DNA of 64,000 bases from Lentimonas sp002292345 (lineage in GTDB: Bacteria > Verrucomicrobiota > Verrucomicrobiia > Opitutales > Coraliomargaritaceae), in contig CAXLMP010000005.1 of the NCBI GenBank assembly GCA_964187655.1, positions 1 through 64,000 on the forward strand, written 5' to 3'. Both the position numbers and the translations under genes were made by a program. Below, piece by piece: positions 19,714-28,992 of this stretch. How positions within the stretch are numbered: position 1 is the first letter of the stretch; the number at the start of each line of letters is the position of its first letter. The notes beneath the pieces are model-generated. The model did no database searches. It was not told the origin of the DNA and saw only the letters and a list, made by a program, of their open reading frames with translations.

Positions 19714-20514
19714 CTATGCATCCTGCATTAAGGCACTACGTCCACCATCGGCAAGCAGCGTGGTACCAGAAATAAAGCCGCCGTGCGAGCTGGCCAAAAA
19801 GGCACAAAGCGCACCGATTTCATCGACATTACCGATCCGTCCGACGGGGTGCGAATTCTCCGTGCGTTTCCGTTCCACAGCGGGATCGGGAAAGGAGACA
19901 AACCAGGCATCGTTGCCCTCCGTATCAATAAAGCCAGGTGCCACACCGGCACAACGGACATCGGGTCCCCACTCGATCGCCAGCGACTGCACCAGCCCAA
20001 GCAGACCGGTCTTGGCCACATTGTAAGGGAAGCAACCAGGAATGGTGTTATTCGCATGGTTCGAGCCAATGATTACAATCGAGCCTGGATCACGATGATC
20101 ACTGGCCTTCAACAACGGCAAGGCCGCCTTGGCAAGGCGCCAGTGTGAGGCGAGATCGAGATTCATACACTCATCCCAATCATCCTCCGAGCACAGTTCA
20201 GCACCTTTAAATATATTACGCCCGGCGTTGGAAATCAAAACGTCGAGACTGCCCCATTGCTTCGCCACTGCCTGCATTAGGCGAGCAGGTGTGTCGCGCT
20301 CGGACAAGTTACCCTGCACATACAGTGCTTTGCGACCGTGGGACTCCACCTCGCGAATGAAGTTGTGCACGTTCTCATGCTCCGCAGCAGCCGTGCCGCA
20401 CCCCGCGACATCACAGCCAGCCATCGCCAAAGCGCGAGCAATCCCAAGACCAATGCCTCGAGCGCAGCCTGATACAAAGGCCCGCTTGTTTTTCAAATCA
20501 ATATTCAATGCCAT
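19714..20514 (-). CDS. SDR family oxidoreductase
   Basis: A 266-residue classical short-chain dehydrogenase. Visible are the cofactor loop GCARGIG near residues 16-22, the NAG motif in LISNAGRN, the catalytic Ser in IIGSNHAN and YNVAK with catalytic Tyr and Lys. The C terminus ISGTTLLADGGRS is typical. No signal peptide, so it is cytoplasmic. With the dehydratase and RraA-type aldolase genes upstream it forms a compact three-gene operon. It could oxidise a sugar to a lactone or oxidise a 2-keto-3-deoxy acid; which one cannot be decided from sequence. Confidence 0.85.
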   Translation of the reverse strand: MALNIDLKNKRAFVSGCARGIGLGIARALAMAGCDVAGCGTAAAEHENVHNFIREVESHGRKALYVQGNLSERDTPARLMQAVAKQWGSLDVLISNAGRNIFKGAELCSEDDWDECMNLDLASHWRLAKAALPLLKASDHRDPGSIVIIGSNHANNTIPGCFPYNVAKTGLLGLVQSLAIEWGPDVRCAGVAPGFIDTEGNDAWFVSFPDPAVERKRTENSHPVGRIGNVDEIGALCAFLASSHGGFISGTTLLADGGRSALMQDA

Positions 20515-20529
20515 AACTGCCTCCCTAGG

Positions 20530-21696
20530 TTAGACGTAAAAGTTATCCTTTTCTTTCAGACCGCGAATACCAGGATGTTTTTCGAGCTCCTCCTCAATCA
20601 GATCCACCCCAAGGCCCGGCCGTTCGGAAAGATGTAGAAAGCCCTCGCGGACATCCAGTGGATGCGTAATTACTTCGTCACGCCAAGCCACATCGTTGAC
20701 CATAAATTCGCAGCGAAAGAAATTCGGAATCGACGCACAAACGTGCGCACTCGCCAGCGTGCTGAGCGGGCCGTTCGGGTTGTGCGGTGCAACCATCACG
20801 CCATAGGCCTCGCCCATCGTGGCGATACGCTTCATCTCAGACGGACCACCGCAACGGGTGATGTCTGGCATGATCACATCGCAAATATGCTTTTCGAGGA
20901 CAGGACGGAAACCGTGCCGGGTATAGTGTCGCTCACCGACACAAATTGGCACATTGCTCGGCAAGCGTTCACGGAAGGCGCGCAAGGTATCGGAATTTTC
21001 CGGCCCAGCGGGTTCCTCGTACCAAGTCACCCCGAGCGGCGCAAGGCGTTCGGCCATCTTCACCGCCACCTCGAAGTTGAGCATCGCGTGGGTTTCAATC
21101 ATCATATCGAACTCCGCGCCCACCGCTTCGCGCACGGCCTTAGTCACTTCGAAGGCAACATCTTGCTGTGCCGGCGTCAGGCCTAGGTCGGTATTGAGAT
21201 CCTCGCCATACAAATAGTTGGTATGTGCAAAGGGGTCGAACTTCAGGCCAGTGAAGCCCAGGTCTTTGACGCGCTTGGCCTGCAGCGCATAATCCTCCGC
21301 GGTATGCCCACCACCAGTGAACCAGTAGTTCGCGTAGAGTCGGATTTGCGTGCGAAAAGCGCCGCCGAGCAATTGATAACAAGGCATGCCATGGACCTTA
21401 CCCTTCAAATCGAGCAGCGCCATGTCGATGCCACTGATGGCACACATGCTGGCACCGAAGGGACCAATCCAATTCAGGTCGCGATACAGCTTTTGCCATA
21501 TAAAGTCAGTGCGCAATGGGTCGAGCCCGATGATGCGCTCACCAGCATGACGAGCCGCCGCCTCGATGATTGGACTGCCCGGCCAATTAGTTGCTTCGCC
21601 CACCCCCGTGTGACCAGTATCAGTGAAAATTTTTATCATGGTCCAGTTGTATTTTACACCTTCGACCAGCCACACCTTAACTTCTGTAATTTTCAT
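20530..21696 (-). CDS. Enolase-superfamily sugar-acid dehydratase or cycloisomerase
   Basis: A 388-residue member of the mandelate racemase/muconate lactonising group. It has the N-terminal capping domain (to about 125) and a barrel with GLKFDPF, the metal-ligand strand MMIETHAML (Glu where Asp is usual), WYEEP, GERHYTR and the catalytic His in VAPHNPNGPLST. The galactonate-dehydratase branch fits best. Fuconate or 3,6-anhydrogalactonate type substrates are alternatives, since the anhydro-sugar acid cycloisomerase of agar catabolism is in this superfamily. It sits 15 bases upstream of the SDR gene and downstream of the aldolase gene. Confidence 0.82.
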   Translation of the reverse strand: MKITEVKVWLVEGVKYNWTMIKIFTDTGHTGVGEATNWPGSPIIEAAARHAGERIIGLDPLRTDFIWQKLYRDLNWIGPFGASMCAISGIDMALLDLKGKVHGMPCYQLLGGAFRTQIRLYANYWFTGGGHTAEDYALQAKRVKDLGFTGLKFDPFAHTNYLYGEDLNTDLGLTPAQQDVAFEVTKAVREAVGAEFDMMIETHAMLNFEVAVKMAERLAPLGVTWYEEPAGPENSDTLRAFRERLPSNVPICVGERHYTRHGFRPVLEKHICDVIMPDITRCGGPSEMKRIATMGEAYGVMVAPHNPNGPLSTLASAHVCASIPNFFRCEFMVNDVAWRDEVITHPLDVREGFLHLSERPGLGVDLIEEELEKHPGIRGLKEKDNFYV

Positions 21697-21731
21697 AATT
21701 TTAAATCCACAATTCCGTATTCAAGATCACA

Positions 21732-22421
21732 TTACATAATCCCAAATTTATCCCAGGCTGCTTGCGCACCCATGCCGCCCTTGATCGCTTCAAAAACGCG
21801 CTTCTCACCATGCGCTTTCTCCCACGCAGCTTCGATGACTTCCTTTTCAATCTGCTTGGGAATCACACAAACTCCGTCCAGATCGCCAAAAATGATATCG
21901 CCCGGCTGAATCTTAACCGCACCGATTTTAATCGTGCAGCGTAGATCCACCACCTTACCGCGAGGACGCTGATCCTGTGCGTAGCGACCATAGGAAAAAC
22001 AAGGAAAGTTCTGCTCCAGAATGCCCTTAGTATCGCGGGAGTAACCATCGACTACCGCACCGACCGCGCCGCGGTTGATCGCGCAGGTGCTCATCAACTC
22101 GCCCCACAGCGCATAGCTTGGTGACGAGCCAGTGCACACATAGACCTCATTCTTTTGCAGATCATCCAAAGCGCGCAGCATCAGGCCGAAAGGTTGGTTA
22201 AGCATTTCATTGGCCCGACCAGGGCCTTCGCCGCCATCATCGTCGGCTTCCAGCACCGGCATCGCTCGGCCCGCCACAATCATATCATCGCGTAGTGGTT
22301 GCACATGCGGTGGCAGGAATTGATGCGTATGCCCCATCAGGTCCATCACATCACCGATCACTGCGCTAAACAGCTCGTTGCGGCACAGTGCCAAAAGTTC
22401 ATCGTCGTTGGAATACTTCAT
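21732..22421 (-). CDS. RraA-family (HMG/CHA-aldolase-like) protein
   Basis: A 229-residue protein of the RraA / class II pyruvate aldolase group. The conserved stretch GELMSTCAINRGAVGAVVDG with the following YSRD (substrate and metal site) is intact, as is PGDIIFGDLDGVCVIP. It is first in the three-gene catabolic operon, transcribed away from the AraC regulator. In this setting the natural guess is cleavage of a 2-keto-3-deoxy sugar acid to pyruvate and an aldehyde. Family members also include RNase E inhibitors, oxaloacetate decarboxylases and mis-annotated menaquinone methyltransferases, so the reaction is inferred from context. Confidence 0.8.
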   Translation of the reverse strand: MKYSNDDELLALCRNELFSAVIGDVMDLMGHTHQFLPPHVQPLRDDMIVAGRAMPVLEADDDGGEGPGRANEMLNQPFGLMLRALDDLQKNEVYVCTGSSPSYALWGELMSTCAINRGAVGAVVDGYSRDTKGILEQNFPCFSYGRYAQDQRPRGKVVDLRCTIKIGAVKIQPGDIIFGDLDGVCVIPKQIEKEVIEAAWEKAHGEKRVFEAIKGGMGAQAAWDKFGIM

Positions 22422-22503
22422 CGTGGATTATGGGATCCAACACATATCGCTTGACAATACATGTAAAGGGTTTATTTATGTATATTTCGGACAATAAAAA
22501 ACA
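22422..22503. promoter_or_regulatory. Divergent control region of catabolic operon and AraC gene
   Basis: Only 82 bases separate the aldolase start from the AraC start, so both promoters must lie here. A TTGACA at 22451-22456 is a good -35 for the regulator, but no clear -10 sits at the right distance. ACAT/ATGT half-sites flank the AT-rich middle and could be regulator contacts. Confidence 0.4.
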
Positions 22504-23358
22504 ATGAAGCGTACACACACAGTCTACTCCTTGCATCAAGGCTCCGAACAATCCGGGATGGGTCGCATCAGTACAGTGGCTCGGCTCGAGGACAGCTACG
22601 GCACGCCTGGTAAAAAACGCCGCAAGCTCGGCTGTTACGCTTTAGTATATGTGCAAAGTGGCAGTGGAACTTATGAGGACCCGCAGCGTACACTGGCAGT
22701 CAACCCAGGCGACTTAATCCTGCTGCGTCCAGAGCTAGAGCACCGCTACAAGCCCAGCGTAAAAACGATCTGGAATGAATACTTCATGCTGTTTGATGGC
22801 CCAGTCTTCCAGCTTTGGGAGCAGCAAGGTCTTTTTCCTGCAAATCGCCCCTTGCTGAAACTAACTCCGATTGAACTCTGGCTCGATCGCTTCAAAGACA
22901 TTTACGCCCCAGACACCAACCCACTACAACAGGTCACCCGCCTGCAGGACTTCCTCGCCGAAGCGCTCAAACGTGACCGCTATATAGTCGAAACTCAAAG
23001 TACTCAAATCTGGATTGACCGAGCCCGACACATCCTAGAACACCACCTCACCAATCCCAAAGGCGTACTGCACTCCGCGCAAGATATGGGTCAGTCTTAC
23101 GATGTCTTCCGCAAAAAATTCACCCGCCTGACAGGCCAGACTCCAAAGCGTTTCATACACATTCGCCAAATGCAAAAAGCCACCCGCTTACTAGTCGAAA
23201 CTAATCTTAGCAACGAGGCCATTGCCGAACAACTCGGTTTTTGTGATCAATTTCATTTTTCTAAACGCTTCAAGCAACACCACGGCATCAACCCCTCAGC
23301 GTGCCGCAAGCGCATCAAATACGAGGCGACTAAGTCAATGCCAGCACTACGGGAATGA
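22504..23358 (+). CDS. AraC/XylS family transcriptional regulator
   Basis: The 284-residue protein has an N-terminal cupin ligand domain (GSGTYEDPQR.., PGDLILLRPELEH, WNEYFM) and a C-terminal double helix-turn-helix (about 185-275) ending LGFCDQFHFSKRFKQHHGINPS. Such proteins sense a sugar and activate a neighbouring operon. It is divergent from the aldolase-dehydratase-SDR operon and upstream of the sulfatase maturase on its own strand, so it probably controls one or both. Confidence 0.88.
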   Translation: MKRTHTVYSLHQGSEQSGMGRISTVARLEDSYGTPGKKRRKLGCYALVYVQSGSGTYEDPQRTLAVNPGDLILLRPELEHRYKPSVKTIWNEYFMLFDGPVFQLWEQQGLFPANRPLLKLTPIELWLDRFKDIYAPDTNPLQQVTRLQDFLAEALKRDRYIVETQSTQIWIDRARHILEHHLTNPKGVLHSAQDMGQSYDVFRKKFTRLTGQTPKRFIHIRQMQKATRLLVETNLSNEAIAEQLGFCDQFHFSKRFKQHHGINPSACRKRIKYEATKSMPALRE

Positions 23359-23464
23359 GCGCTAGAGCGCCTCAAATTCGACAATAACAGTGTGCAAGAA
23401 ATATTATGGCGCTGGGCTATAGATCCTCGCATCAGACACAAATCATCCTAATTTAGGATGAATC

Positions 23465-24757
23465 ATGACTTCATCCGGCAACCGCTCAGAAACGATTTTA
23501 AGGCAAGCAGATGCGCCCTTTCACCTCATCGCCAAAGCCATAGGACCGATCTGTAATCTCGATTGCAAATATTGCTTCTACCTCGAAAAGGAGCAGCTCT
23601 ATCCTGAAAATGAAAAGTGGAAGATGTCGGATGAACAGTTGGAAGCCTTCATTCGCGATTATATCGCCGCACAACCTAGTCAAGAGGTCTCTTTCGCCTT
23701 TCAAGGCGGTGAACCAACCCTGCTTGGTGTTAATTACTTCCGCAAGGTCGTTGAATTCCAAAAGAAGCACGCTAACGGCAAGCAGATCAGCACCGCTTTT
23801 CAAACCAATGGTATTCTGCTCGACGATGAATGGGGTGAATTTCTGGCCGAGAACAAGTTTCTGGTCGGCCTGTCGATTGATGGCCCAGAAGACCTACACA
23901 ACGCATATCGCGTCGATAAAAAAGGCCGCGACACCTACAAGGAAGTCATTCGCGGTCTAAATGTGCTACGTGAACACGGCGTCGAATTTAACACCCTCAC
24001 CTGCGTCAACGCCGAAACCGTCAAGCACCCCGTCAAAATCTACCAGTTTCTTAAGAGCATCGGATCAAAGTACCTACAATTCATTCCCATCGTGGAACGC
24101 GAAGTTGACACCGCCGCCGCCAAGCTCGGCCTCGACCACGCCGCACCGCCTAATCTCGCAGAAGCACCGGCAACTAAAGAAAGCCCAAAGATGTCAGACT
24201 TTGCGGTGCCAGCCGAAGCGTATGGTGATTTTCTGATCAAGATTTTCAACGAGTGGATCAATCGCGATGTTGGCAAAGTCTACGTGCAACTGTTCGATGT
24301 CGCTCTCGGCAAATGGCTAGGAACTCCCGGCGGGCTGTGCTATTTCGCTGAAACCTGCGGAGACGCGCTCGCGATGGAGCACGACGGTGACGTTTATACC
24401 TGCGACCACTATGTGTATCCAAACTACAAGCTGGGTAACATGATGAACACCTCGCTTGGTGAGCTAGCCAACAGCCAGATGGCTAAAGACTTTGGCAACG
24501 CCAAGCGCGACAAGCTGCCACAATATTGCCGCGATTGCAGCGTCCGCTTCGCCTGCAATGGCGAATGTCCAAAGCACCGTTTCTCTTGGACGCCTGATGG
24601 TGAATGGGGCCTCAATTACCTCTGCCCCTCCTACAAAAAATTCTTCACACATATCGACCCCGCCATGAAGATTATGGCCGAACTATATCGCTCTAAACGC
24701 GCACCGGCGGATGTCATGCAAATCCTAGCGGAGCAACGAAAGGGGCACAGAACCTAG
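23465..24757 (+). CDS. Anaerobic-type sulfatase-maturating enzyme, radical SAM
   Basis: A 430-residue radical-SAM/SPASM protein. The SAM cluster motif is C30-NLD-C34-KY-C37, followed by AFQGGEPTLLG. The C-terminal SPASM cysteines appear in CYFAETCGD, VYTCDHYVYP and CRDCSVRFACNGECPKHRF, giving two auxiliary clusters. The enzyme oxidises the Cys or Ser of the C/S-x-P/A-x-R motif to formylglycine before export. All four sulfatase domains in the window carry the Cys form. A Shine-Dalgarno-like AGGA lies seven bases before the ATG. The name follows the family; anSME-type enzymes also work in aerobes. Confidence 0.92.
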   Translation: MTSSGNRSETILRQADAPFHLIAKAIGPICNLDCKYCFYLEKEQLYPENEKWKMSDEQLEAFIRDYIAAQPSQEVSFAFQGGEPTLLGVNYFRKVVEFQKKHANGKQISTAFQTNGILLDDEWGEFLAENKFLVGLSIDGPEDLHNAYRVDKKGRDTYKEVIRGLNVLREHGVEFNTLTCVNAETVKHPVKIYQFLKSIGSKYLQFIPIVEREVDTAAAKLGLDHAAPPNLAEAPATKESPKMSDFAVPAEAYGDFLIKIFNEWINRDVGKVYVQLFDVALGKWLGTPGGLCYFAETCGDALAMEHDGDVYTCDHYVYPNYKLGNMMNTSLGELANSQMAKDFGNAKRDKLPQYCRDCSVRFACNGECPKHRFSWTPDGEWGLNYLCPSYKKFFTHIDPAMKIMAELYRSKRAPADVMQILAEQRKGHRT

Positions 24758-24951
24758 CTGACACGCTGGACCTGCAAAGGACAAAACAATAGGGTACATT
24801 CGCGCCTAATTCCAAATGAGTGCTGGCAGCAGCCACTTAGTTGCAGCGTGATTAGACTTAAGGCTGCAATGTTCAGCACCGAACTGATTGAGCACCAGTT
24901 TCGATCAAATCAAACAGTTAAAAACACTGCCATGCCCATAATGCCAAAGAA

Positions 24952-25152
24952 TTAAAGAATCGGATCACCGGCCAGATCTTTTGGTGCTTTGCTACCAATC
25001 CAAAACACCGAGGTGCCAAACCAAACTAGCGTCGAAATTAGCAAGCCCTCCTTCATCGCTTCCAAAGTGATTTGCTCAATATAGAAAGCAAGCGGCAGAA
25101 TAAAAATCACCGCAATCGATAACAGTCCGATCCATTTACAGATATTTTTCAT
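24952..25152 (-). CDS. Small two-helix membrane protein
   Basis: A 66-residue protein with two transmembrane helices (about 9-25 and 38-52) and no long loops. Its start overlaps the stop of the NCS1 permease gene (25149-25152, ATGA), so the two are coupled. Small partners of this kind are known for several transporter types, and a permease subunit or stabiliser is the obvious guess. No family is recognised. Confidence 0.6.
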   Translation of the reverse strand: MKNICKWIGLLSIAVIFILPLAFYIEQITLEAMKEGLLISTLVWFGTSVFWIGSKAPKDLAGDPIL

Positions 25153-26564
25153 ACGCTCTCTCCTTTCTTTACTGATGACTGTGGCATCCCTCGCAAACGA
25201 CTAAAGACGAGGAACAAGACACCGCATGCAAACCATGCGGGAAATACAAAATACCAAGTGGTCACGCCTTGTGCGAAAATAAAATAAAGCGAGATCGTCA
25301 CCGGAATGAGCCATGCAAATAAAACTGATTTATTGACGCCACAGCCAATCGCTTCGGCGTGAAAAGGTGTGACTCCGATGCGTTTGCTCAAATACCAATC
25401 GGCGAAGATCACCGCGCCCATAGGTGCGAGAATCGTGCCATATAAACCGACAAAACCGAGTAACTTAAATGCAAAGGCTGGAAAAATCGCGGCAGTGGTA
25501 GCAATACCCCCCGCAAGTAAAGTCATACTCAAGCGACTCGTGCCAGGCAACATTGCCTGAAACGCCAAACCTGCACGATAGATCGTCGGGTTGGCAGTCG
25601 TCCAACCAGCAACGACCACACAGATGATACCTGCGATACCAACAACATTAAAAGCCATGGGGCCGGGAACTGGATCGGCACTTTGAGTCAGTTTAATTTG
25701 CGCTGCCAACATCAACGCGGCGGCTATCCAAGCCATATAGTGCCCGACATACATACCCCCTGCGGTGGCCCAACCACTGGAGGCTTTTTTAGCATAACGA
25801 AATACCGAAAGATCCGACATACCGACGTGCATCGCGGCATTACAAAACCATGCGAATAAAACAACTTCGAGGAAGCCCATTGACGTCTTCACCTCACCGC
25901 CTTGCGCAAAGCTGATCGACTCGGTCCAAATAGCCTCAAGCCCAGCCCAGGAATCGACGCCTAATTGCTTGAGCGCGACGATCCCACAACCCAAGAAAAC
26001 CAACACCATCCATGGGGCAGCAATATTCGCAAAACGACTCACCGCATTATAACCAAAACCGGCGACTGCCGAAATCACTACCCCCACAGCCACCACAATC
26101 ATAATAAAGGATGCACTGTTCGGATAAATCGCATCAAAGGCTGGCATTTCCAGATTGAACGGAATCCCTACTGCTGTGGCGGACACGGTAATCATCGCTC
26201 CAGCGAGGAAACAGAAGAGCACACCATTCGCCAAATTGTAGATCTTAACCAGTTTCTTACCGGCGATTTTCTCTAAGTGGCAATACAGGGTTAAACGCGC
26301 TTTCGTGGCAATCGGCGCACAAATAAATCGCCAGCTCAACACCGCTAAGAAATTTCCCAGCAACAAGCCCCAGAAGATGTTCTGCAAACTCACTCCAGCA
26401 AGTAGAAAGAGCGGCCCAATCATGAACTCCGTGCCTGCCGCATGCTCACCTGCATACATGCCCCAGAAAGCTTTCGCGCCTTTTTGCGCGCGTTCAGGGA
26501 CAGGGGTCGATTCAAACTCCTCAATAACTGGCGAATCGTCGATGGGTTTATATTTTTGGGGCAT
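25149..26564 (-). CDS. NCS1-family permease (cytosine/purine permease-like)
   Basis: A 471-residue integral membrane protein with about twelve hydrophobic segments. The start region GMYAGEHAAGTEFMIGPLFLLAG and the segment GFGYNAVSRFANIAAPWM match the NCS1 nucleobase-cation symporter pattern. Most known members carry cytosine, allantoin, hydantoins or vitamins. Here it lies downstream of rhaA on the same strand, separated by 188 bases, so the substrate may be something else, such as rhamnose. That is inference from position only. A 66-residue membrane protein is translationally coupled to it. Confidence 0.8.
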   Translation of the reverse strand: MPQKYKPIDDSPVIEEFESTPVPERAQKGAKAFWGMYAGEHAAGTEFMIGPLFLLAGVSLQNIFWGLLLGNFLAVLSWRFICAPIATKARLTLYCHLEKIAGKKLVKIYNLANGVLFCFLAGAMITVSATAVGIPFNLEMPAFDAIYPNSASFIMIVVAVGVVISAVAGFGYNAVSRFANIAAPWMVLVFLGCGIVALKQLGVDSWAGLEAIWTESISFAQGGEVKTSMGFLEVVLFAWFCNAAMHVGMSDLSVFRYAKKASSGWATAGGMYVGHYMAWIAAALMLAAQIKLTQSADPVPGPMAFNVVGIAGIICVVVAGWTTANPTIYRAGLAFQAMLPGTSRLSMTLLAGGIATTAAIFPAFAFKLLGFVGLYGTILAPMGAVIFADWYLSKRIGVTPFHAEAIGCGVNKSVLFAWLIPVTISLYFIFAQGVTTWYFVFPAWFACGVLFLVFSRLRGMPQSSVKKGESV

Positions 26565-26752
26565 AGTTTAAATAGTAATTAAATAAGATGACATAAATAG
26601 ATATAAAATAATGCTTCACTATCGAGACAGAAATCTCACGTGCACCAGGCTAATATAGCTAACATATAAATGAGAAGTGGACTTTAATTTGCCTCCCTAT
26701 GGCGCAGGAAAAAATGATTAGTTTTTCGAAGGTTAAGAAAATTGGTTTGACC

Positions 26753-27994
26753 TTATGAACGGCCGGAAAGGACGGATGCTTCATAGCCCCTGACCTCATC
26801 GAGCAGCGACAACTCACCGGGCACTTCATTGCGCTTACAGAACTCCTCCCAAACGACACTCCAAGGCAATGCCTTAGCCTGCTCTAATAGCGCTAGACGT
26901 GTGGTATAGTCGCCAGCAAGTTCAGCGGCACGTAATTGCGCGCGCGGTTCCAGTAAAGCTAACAAGAGCGACTTCTGAGCCGCACGTGTGCCAATTACCC
27001 ACGCGCCAATACGGTTGATCGAGGCATCGAAGAAGTCCAGTCCGATATGCGTGCGTGGCAACACATCGCAACGCACCAGTTCCTGCATAATATTTTGAGT
27101 CTGATCATCAAAGAGCACGACGTGATCACTATCCCAACGCACGCCACGAGAGACGTGCAGTAAGAGTTCAGGCACATACATCATAACGGATGAAATCTTA
27201 TCGGCGATTCCCTCGGTCGGATGGAAGTGCCCGGCATCCAAACATAGTGCGATCTGATTTTTAATCGCGTAACCCATGTAGAACTCATGCGACCCCACCA
27301 CCATACTTTCGGAGCCGATACCGAAGAGCTTACACTCAACCGCATCAATATGGTGCACCGGATTCAACTTCTCAGCAAAAACTTGATCCAGACTGTCAGA
27401 CAGTCGTTGGCGGTAGCTTTGACGATCCGCTGGCATATCTTTCATCCCATCTGGCACCCAAACATTCATCACACTAGCGCTACCAAGTTGCTCGCCCATC
27501 GCTGCGCTAATGATTCGACTGCGCTTACAGTGTTCGATCCAAAACGCGCGAATCTCTGGATCAGGATGACTTAAGGTCAAACCATCCTCTGCTTTCGGGT
27601 GTGAAAAACAGGATGGATTAAAATCAAGACCGATACCCTGCTCTTTCGCCCAATCGATCCAACTCTGAAAATGCTTCACTTCGATCTGATCGCGGTCGAC
27701 CGACTCACCGCCAAAATCGCCGTAGATCGCATGCAGATTCAAACGATGCTTTCCTGGCAACATTGACAGTACTTTTTCTAAGTCCTGTCGCAACTCGGCA
27801 ATCGTGCGTGCCTTGCCAGGATAGTTTCCGGTGACGGCAAGACCACTGCCGACTGCACCCGCGCCAACTTCAAAGCCGACCACATCATCGCCCTGCCAGC
27901 AATGCAGCGAAATCGGAATCTGACCCAGCGCTTCGATGGCTTGCTCTGCATCAACACCAATCGAGGCATACAGTTCTTGTACTTGATCAAACAT
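26753..27994 (-). CDS. rhaA: L-rhamnose isomerase
   Basis: A 413-residue protein matching the E. coli-type RhaA along its length: SLHCWQGDDVVGFE, TGNYPGKART, LNLHAIYGDFGG, GLDFNPSCFSHPK, HHIDAVECKLFGIG, CLDAGHFHPTE and RWDSDHVV are recognisable, including the metal-binding Glu, Asp and His residues. It converts L-rhamnose to L-rhamnulose in the cytoplasm. No rhamnulokinase or aldolase gene lies within the window, so those are elsewhere. It is divergent from an AraC-type regulator and upstream of the NCS1 permease. The start at 27994 has no strong Shine-Dalgarno but aligns with the family start. Confidence 0.95.
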   Translation of the reverse strand: MFDQVQELYASIGVDAEQAIEALGQIPISLHCWQGDDVVGFEVGAGAVGSGLAVTGNYPGKARTIAELRQDLEKVLSMLPGKHRLNLHAIYGDFGGESVDRDQIEVKHFQSWIDWAKEQGIGLDFNPSCFSHPKAEDGLTLSHPDPEIRAFWIEHCKRSRIISAAMGEQLGSASVMNVWVPDGMKDMPADRQSYRQRLSDSLDQVFAEKLNPVHHIDAVECKLFGIGSESMVVGSHEFYMGYAIKNQIALCLDAGHFHPTEGIADKISSVMMYVPELLLHVSRGVRWDSDHVVLFDDQTQNIMQELVRCDVLPRTHIGLDFFDASINRIGAWVIGTRAAQKSLLLALLEPRAQLRAAELAGDYTTRLALLEQAKALPWSVVWEEFCKRNEVPGELSLLDEVRGYEASVLSGRS

Positions 27995-28104
27995 ATTAAG
28001 TGGGAGTGATTAAAACGCAGATAATAACCTAATTACTAATCAAAATGAATACACCCACTGACATTATATTTGCACTTTATGACAGAAAATAGACGATTTC
28101 GTTC
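27995..28104. promoter_or_regulatory. Divergent control region of rhaA and AraC gene
   Basis: The 110-base AT-rich gap carries the promoters of rhaA (minus) and the AraC-type gene (plus). I see no repeat strong enough to call an operator. Confidence 0.35.
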
Positions 28105-28992
28105 ATGACTACAGATATCGACAGCTTTAGCCGCTACCTGCCCACTGACCAACAAGCTAGGCAATGGGGCTGGCGTCTAGTGCACGCGGGTCGACAAAAC
28201 GTGCCTCCGCGCTCCCAATATCCAAGTAGGGGGCACCCACAAAGTTACCTTTTTGACAAAGATGGCTGCCGCACACTCGATGAATATCAGATCGTCTACA
28301 TCACCACAGGCTCCGGCATCTTCGAATCACGTACCCAACCAAAAACGGAGGTGCGCACTGGTGATGCCATCCTACTGTTTCCAGGCGAGTGGCACCGCTA
28401 CCATCCGAACCCTAAAACCGGCTGGTCGGAATACTGGATTGGCTTTCGCGGGCAAGAAGCGGAGCGCATCATGAAAGCTTTCTTCTCCCCAGAGGACCCG
28501 ATCCTCAAAGCAGGCCAGACCGATGCGCTCATCCAGCATTTCGACCAAATTCTCTATTGGTTACAACAACCTGTTATCGCCAAGGAACAAATACTGGCCA
28601 GCCATGTGCCACTCACCCTCGCGTTTCTAAAATCCGGAGCTCAGAGCAAAAGTCGCTCACAGAGCAAAGACAGTGCACTCGTCATTCAGGCCAAGGCCAC
28701 AATGCTCGCCAATCTAGCGACTCATACCGATCTTGAAGCGCTCGCACAAGAACTCGGCGTCAGCTATTCCCGCTTTCGCTTCGCATTCAAAAAACAGACC
28801 GGCTACTCACCGCGTGAATTCGAGAACATCATCAAGCTCAACCGCGCCCGCGACCTTCTGCTCCGCGAGGGTAATAGTGTTACTGAAACTGCCATTGCTC
28901 TGGGTTACTCCACGGTTTACTACTTCTCTCGTGCCTTTAAAAAACAGTTCGGCCAATCACCACAGCAATGGTTGCGCCAACAGAGACACTAG
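28105..28992 (+). CDS. AraC family transcriptional regulator, probably of rhamnose use
   Basis: The 295-residue protein has a cupin ligand domain (YQIVYITTGSGIFES, GDAILLFPGEWHRYHP, WSEYWIGFRG) and a C-terminal AraC helix-turn-helix pair (about 190-290: LEALAQELGVSYSRFRFAFKK, split as two helices, and ALGYSTVYYFSRAFKKQFGQSP). It is transcribed divergently from rhaA with a 110-base gap, the usual layout for an activator of a sugar operon. It differs clearly in sequence from the AraC protein at 22504. Confidence 0.88.
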   Translation: MTTDIDSFSRYLPTDQQARQWGWRLVHAGRQNVPPRSQYPSRGHPQSYLFDKDGCRTLDEYQIVYITTGSGIFESRTQPKTEVRTGDAILLFPGEWHRYHPNPKTGWSEYWIGFRGQEAERIMKAFFSPEDPILKAGQTDALIQHFDQILYWLQQPVIAKEQILASHVPLTLAFLKSGAQSKSRSQSKDSALVIQAKATMLANLATHTDLEALAQELGVSYSRFRFAFKKQTGYSPREFENIIKLNRARDLLLREGNSVTETAIALGYSTVYYFSRAFKKQFGQSPQQWLRQQRH

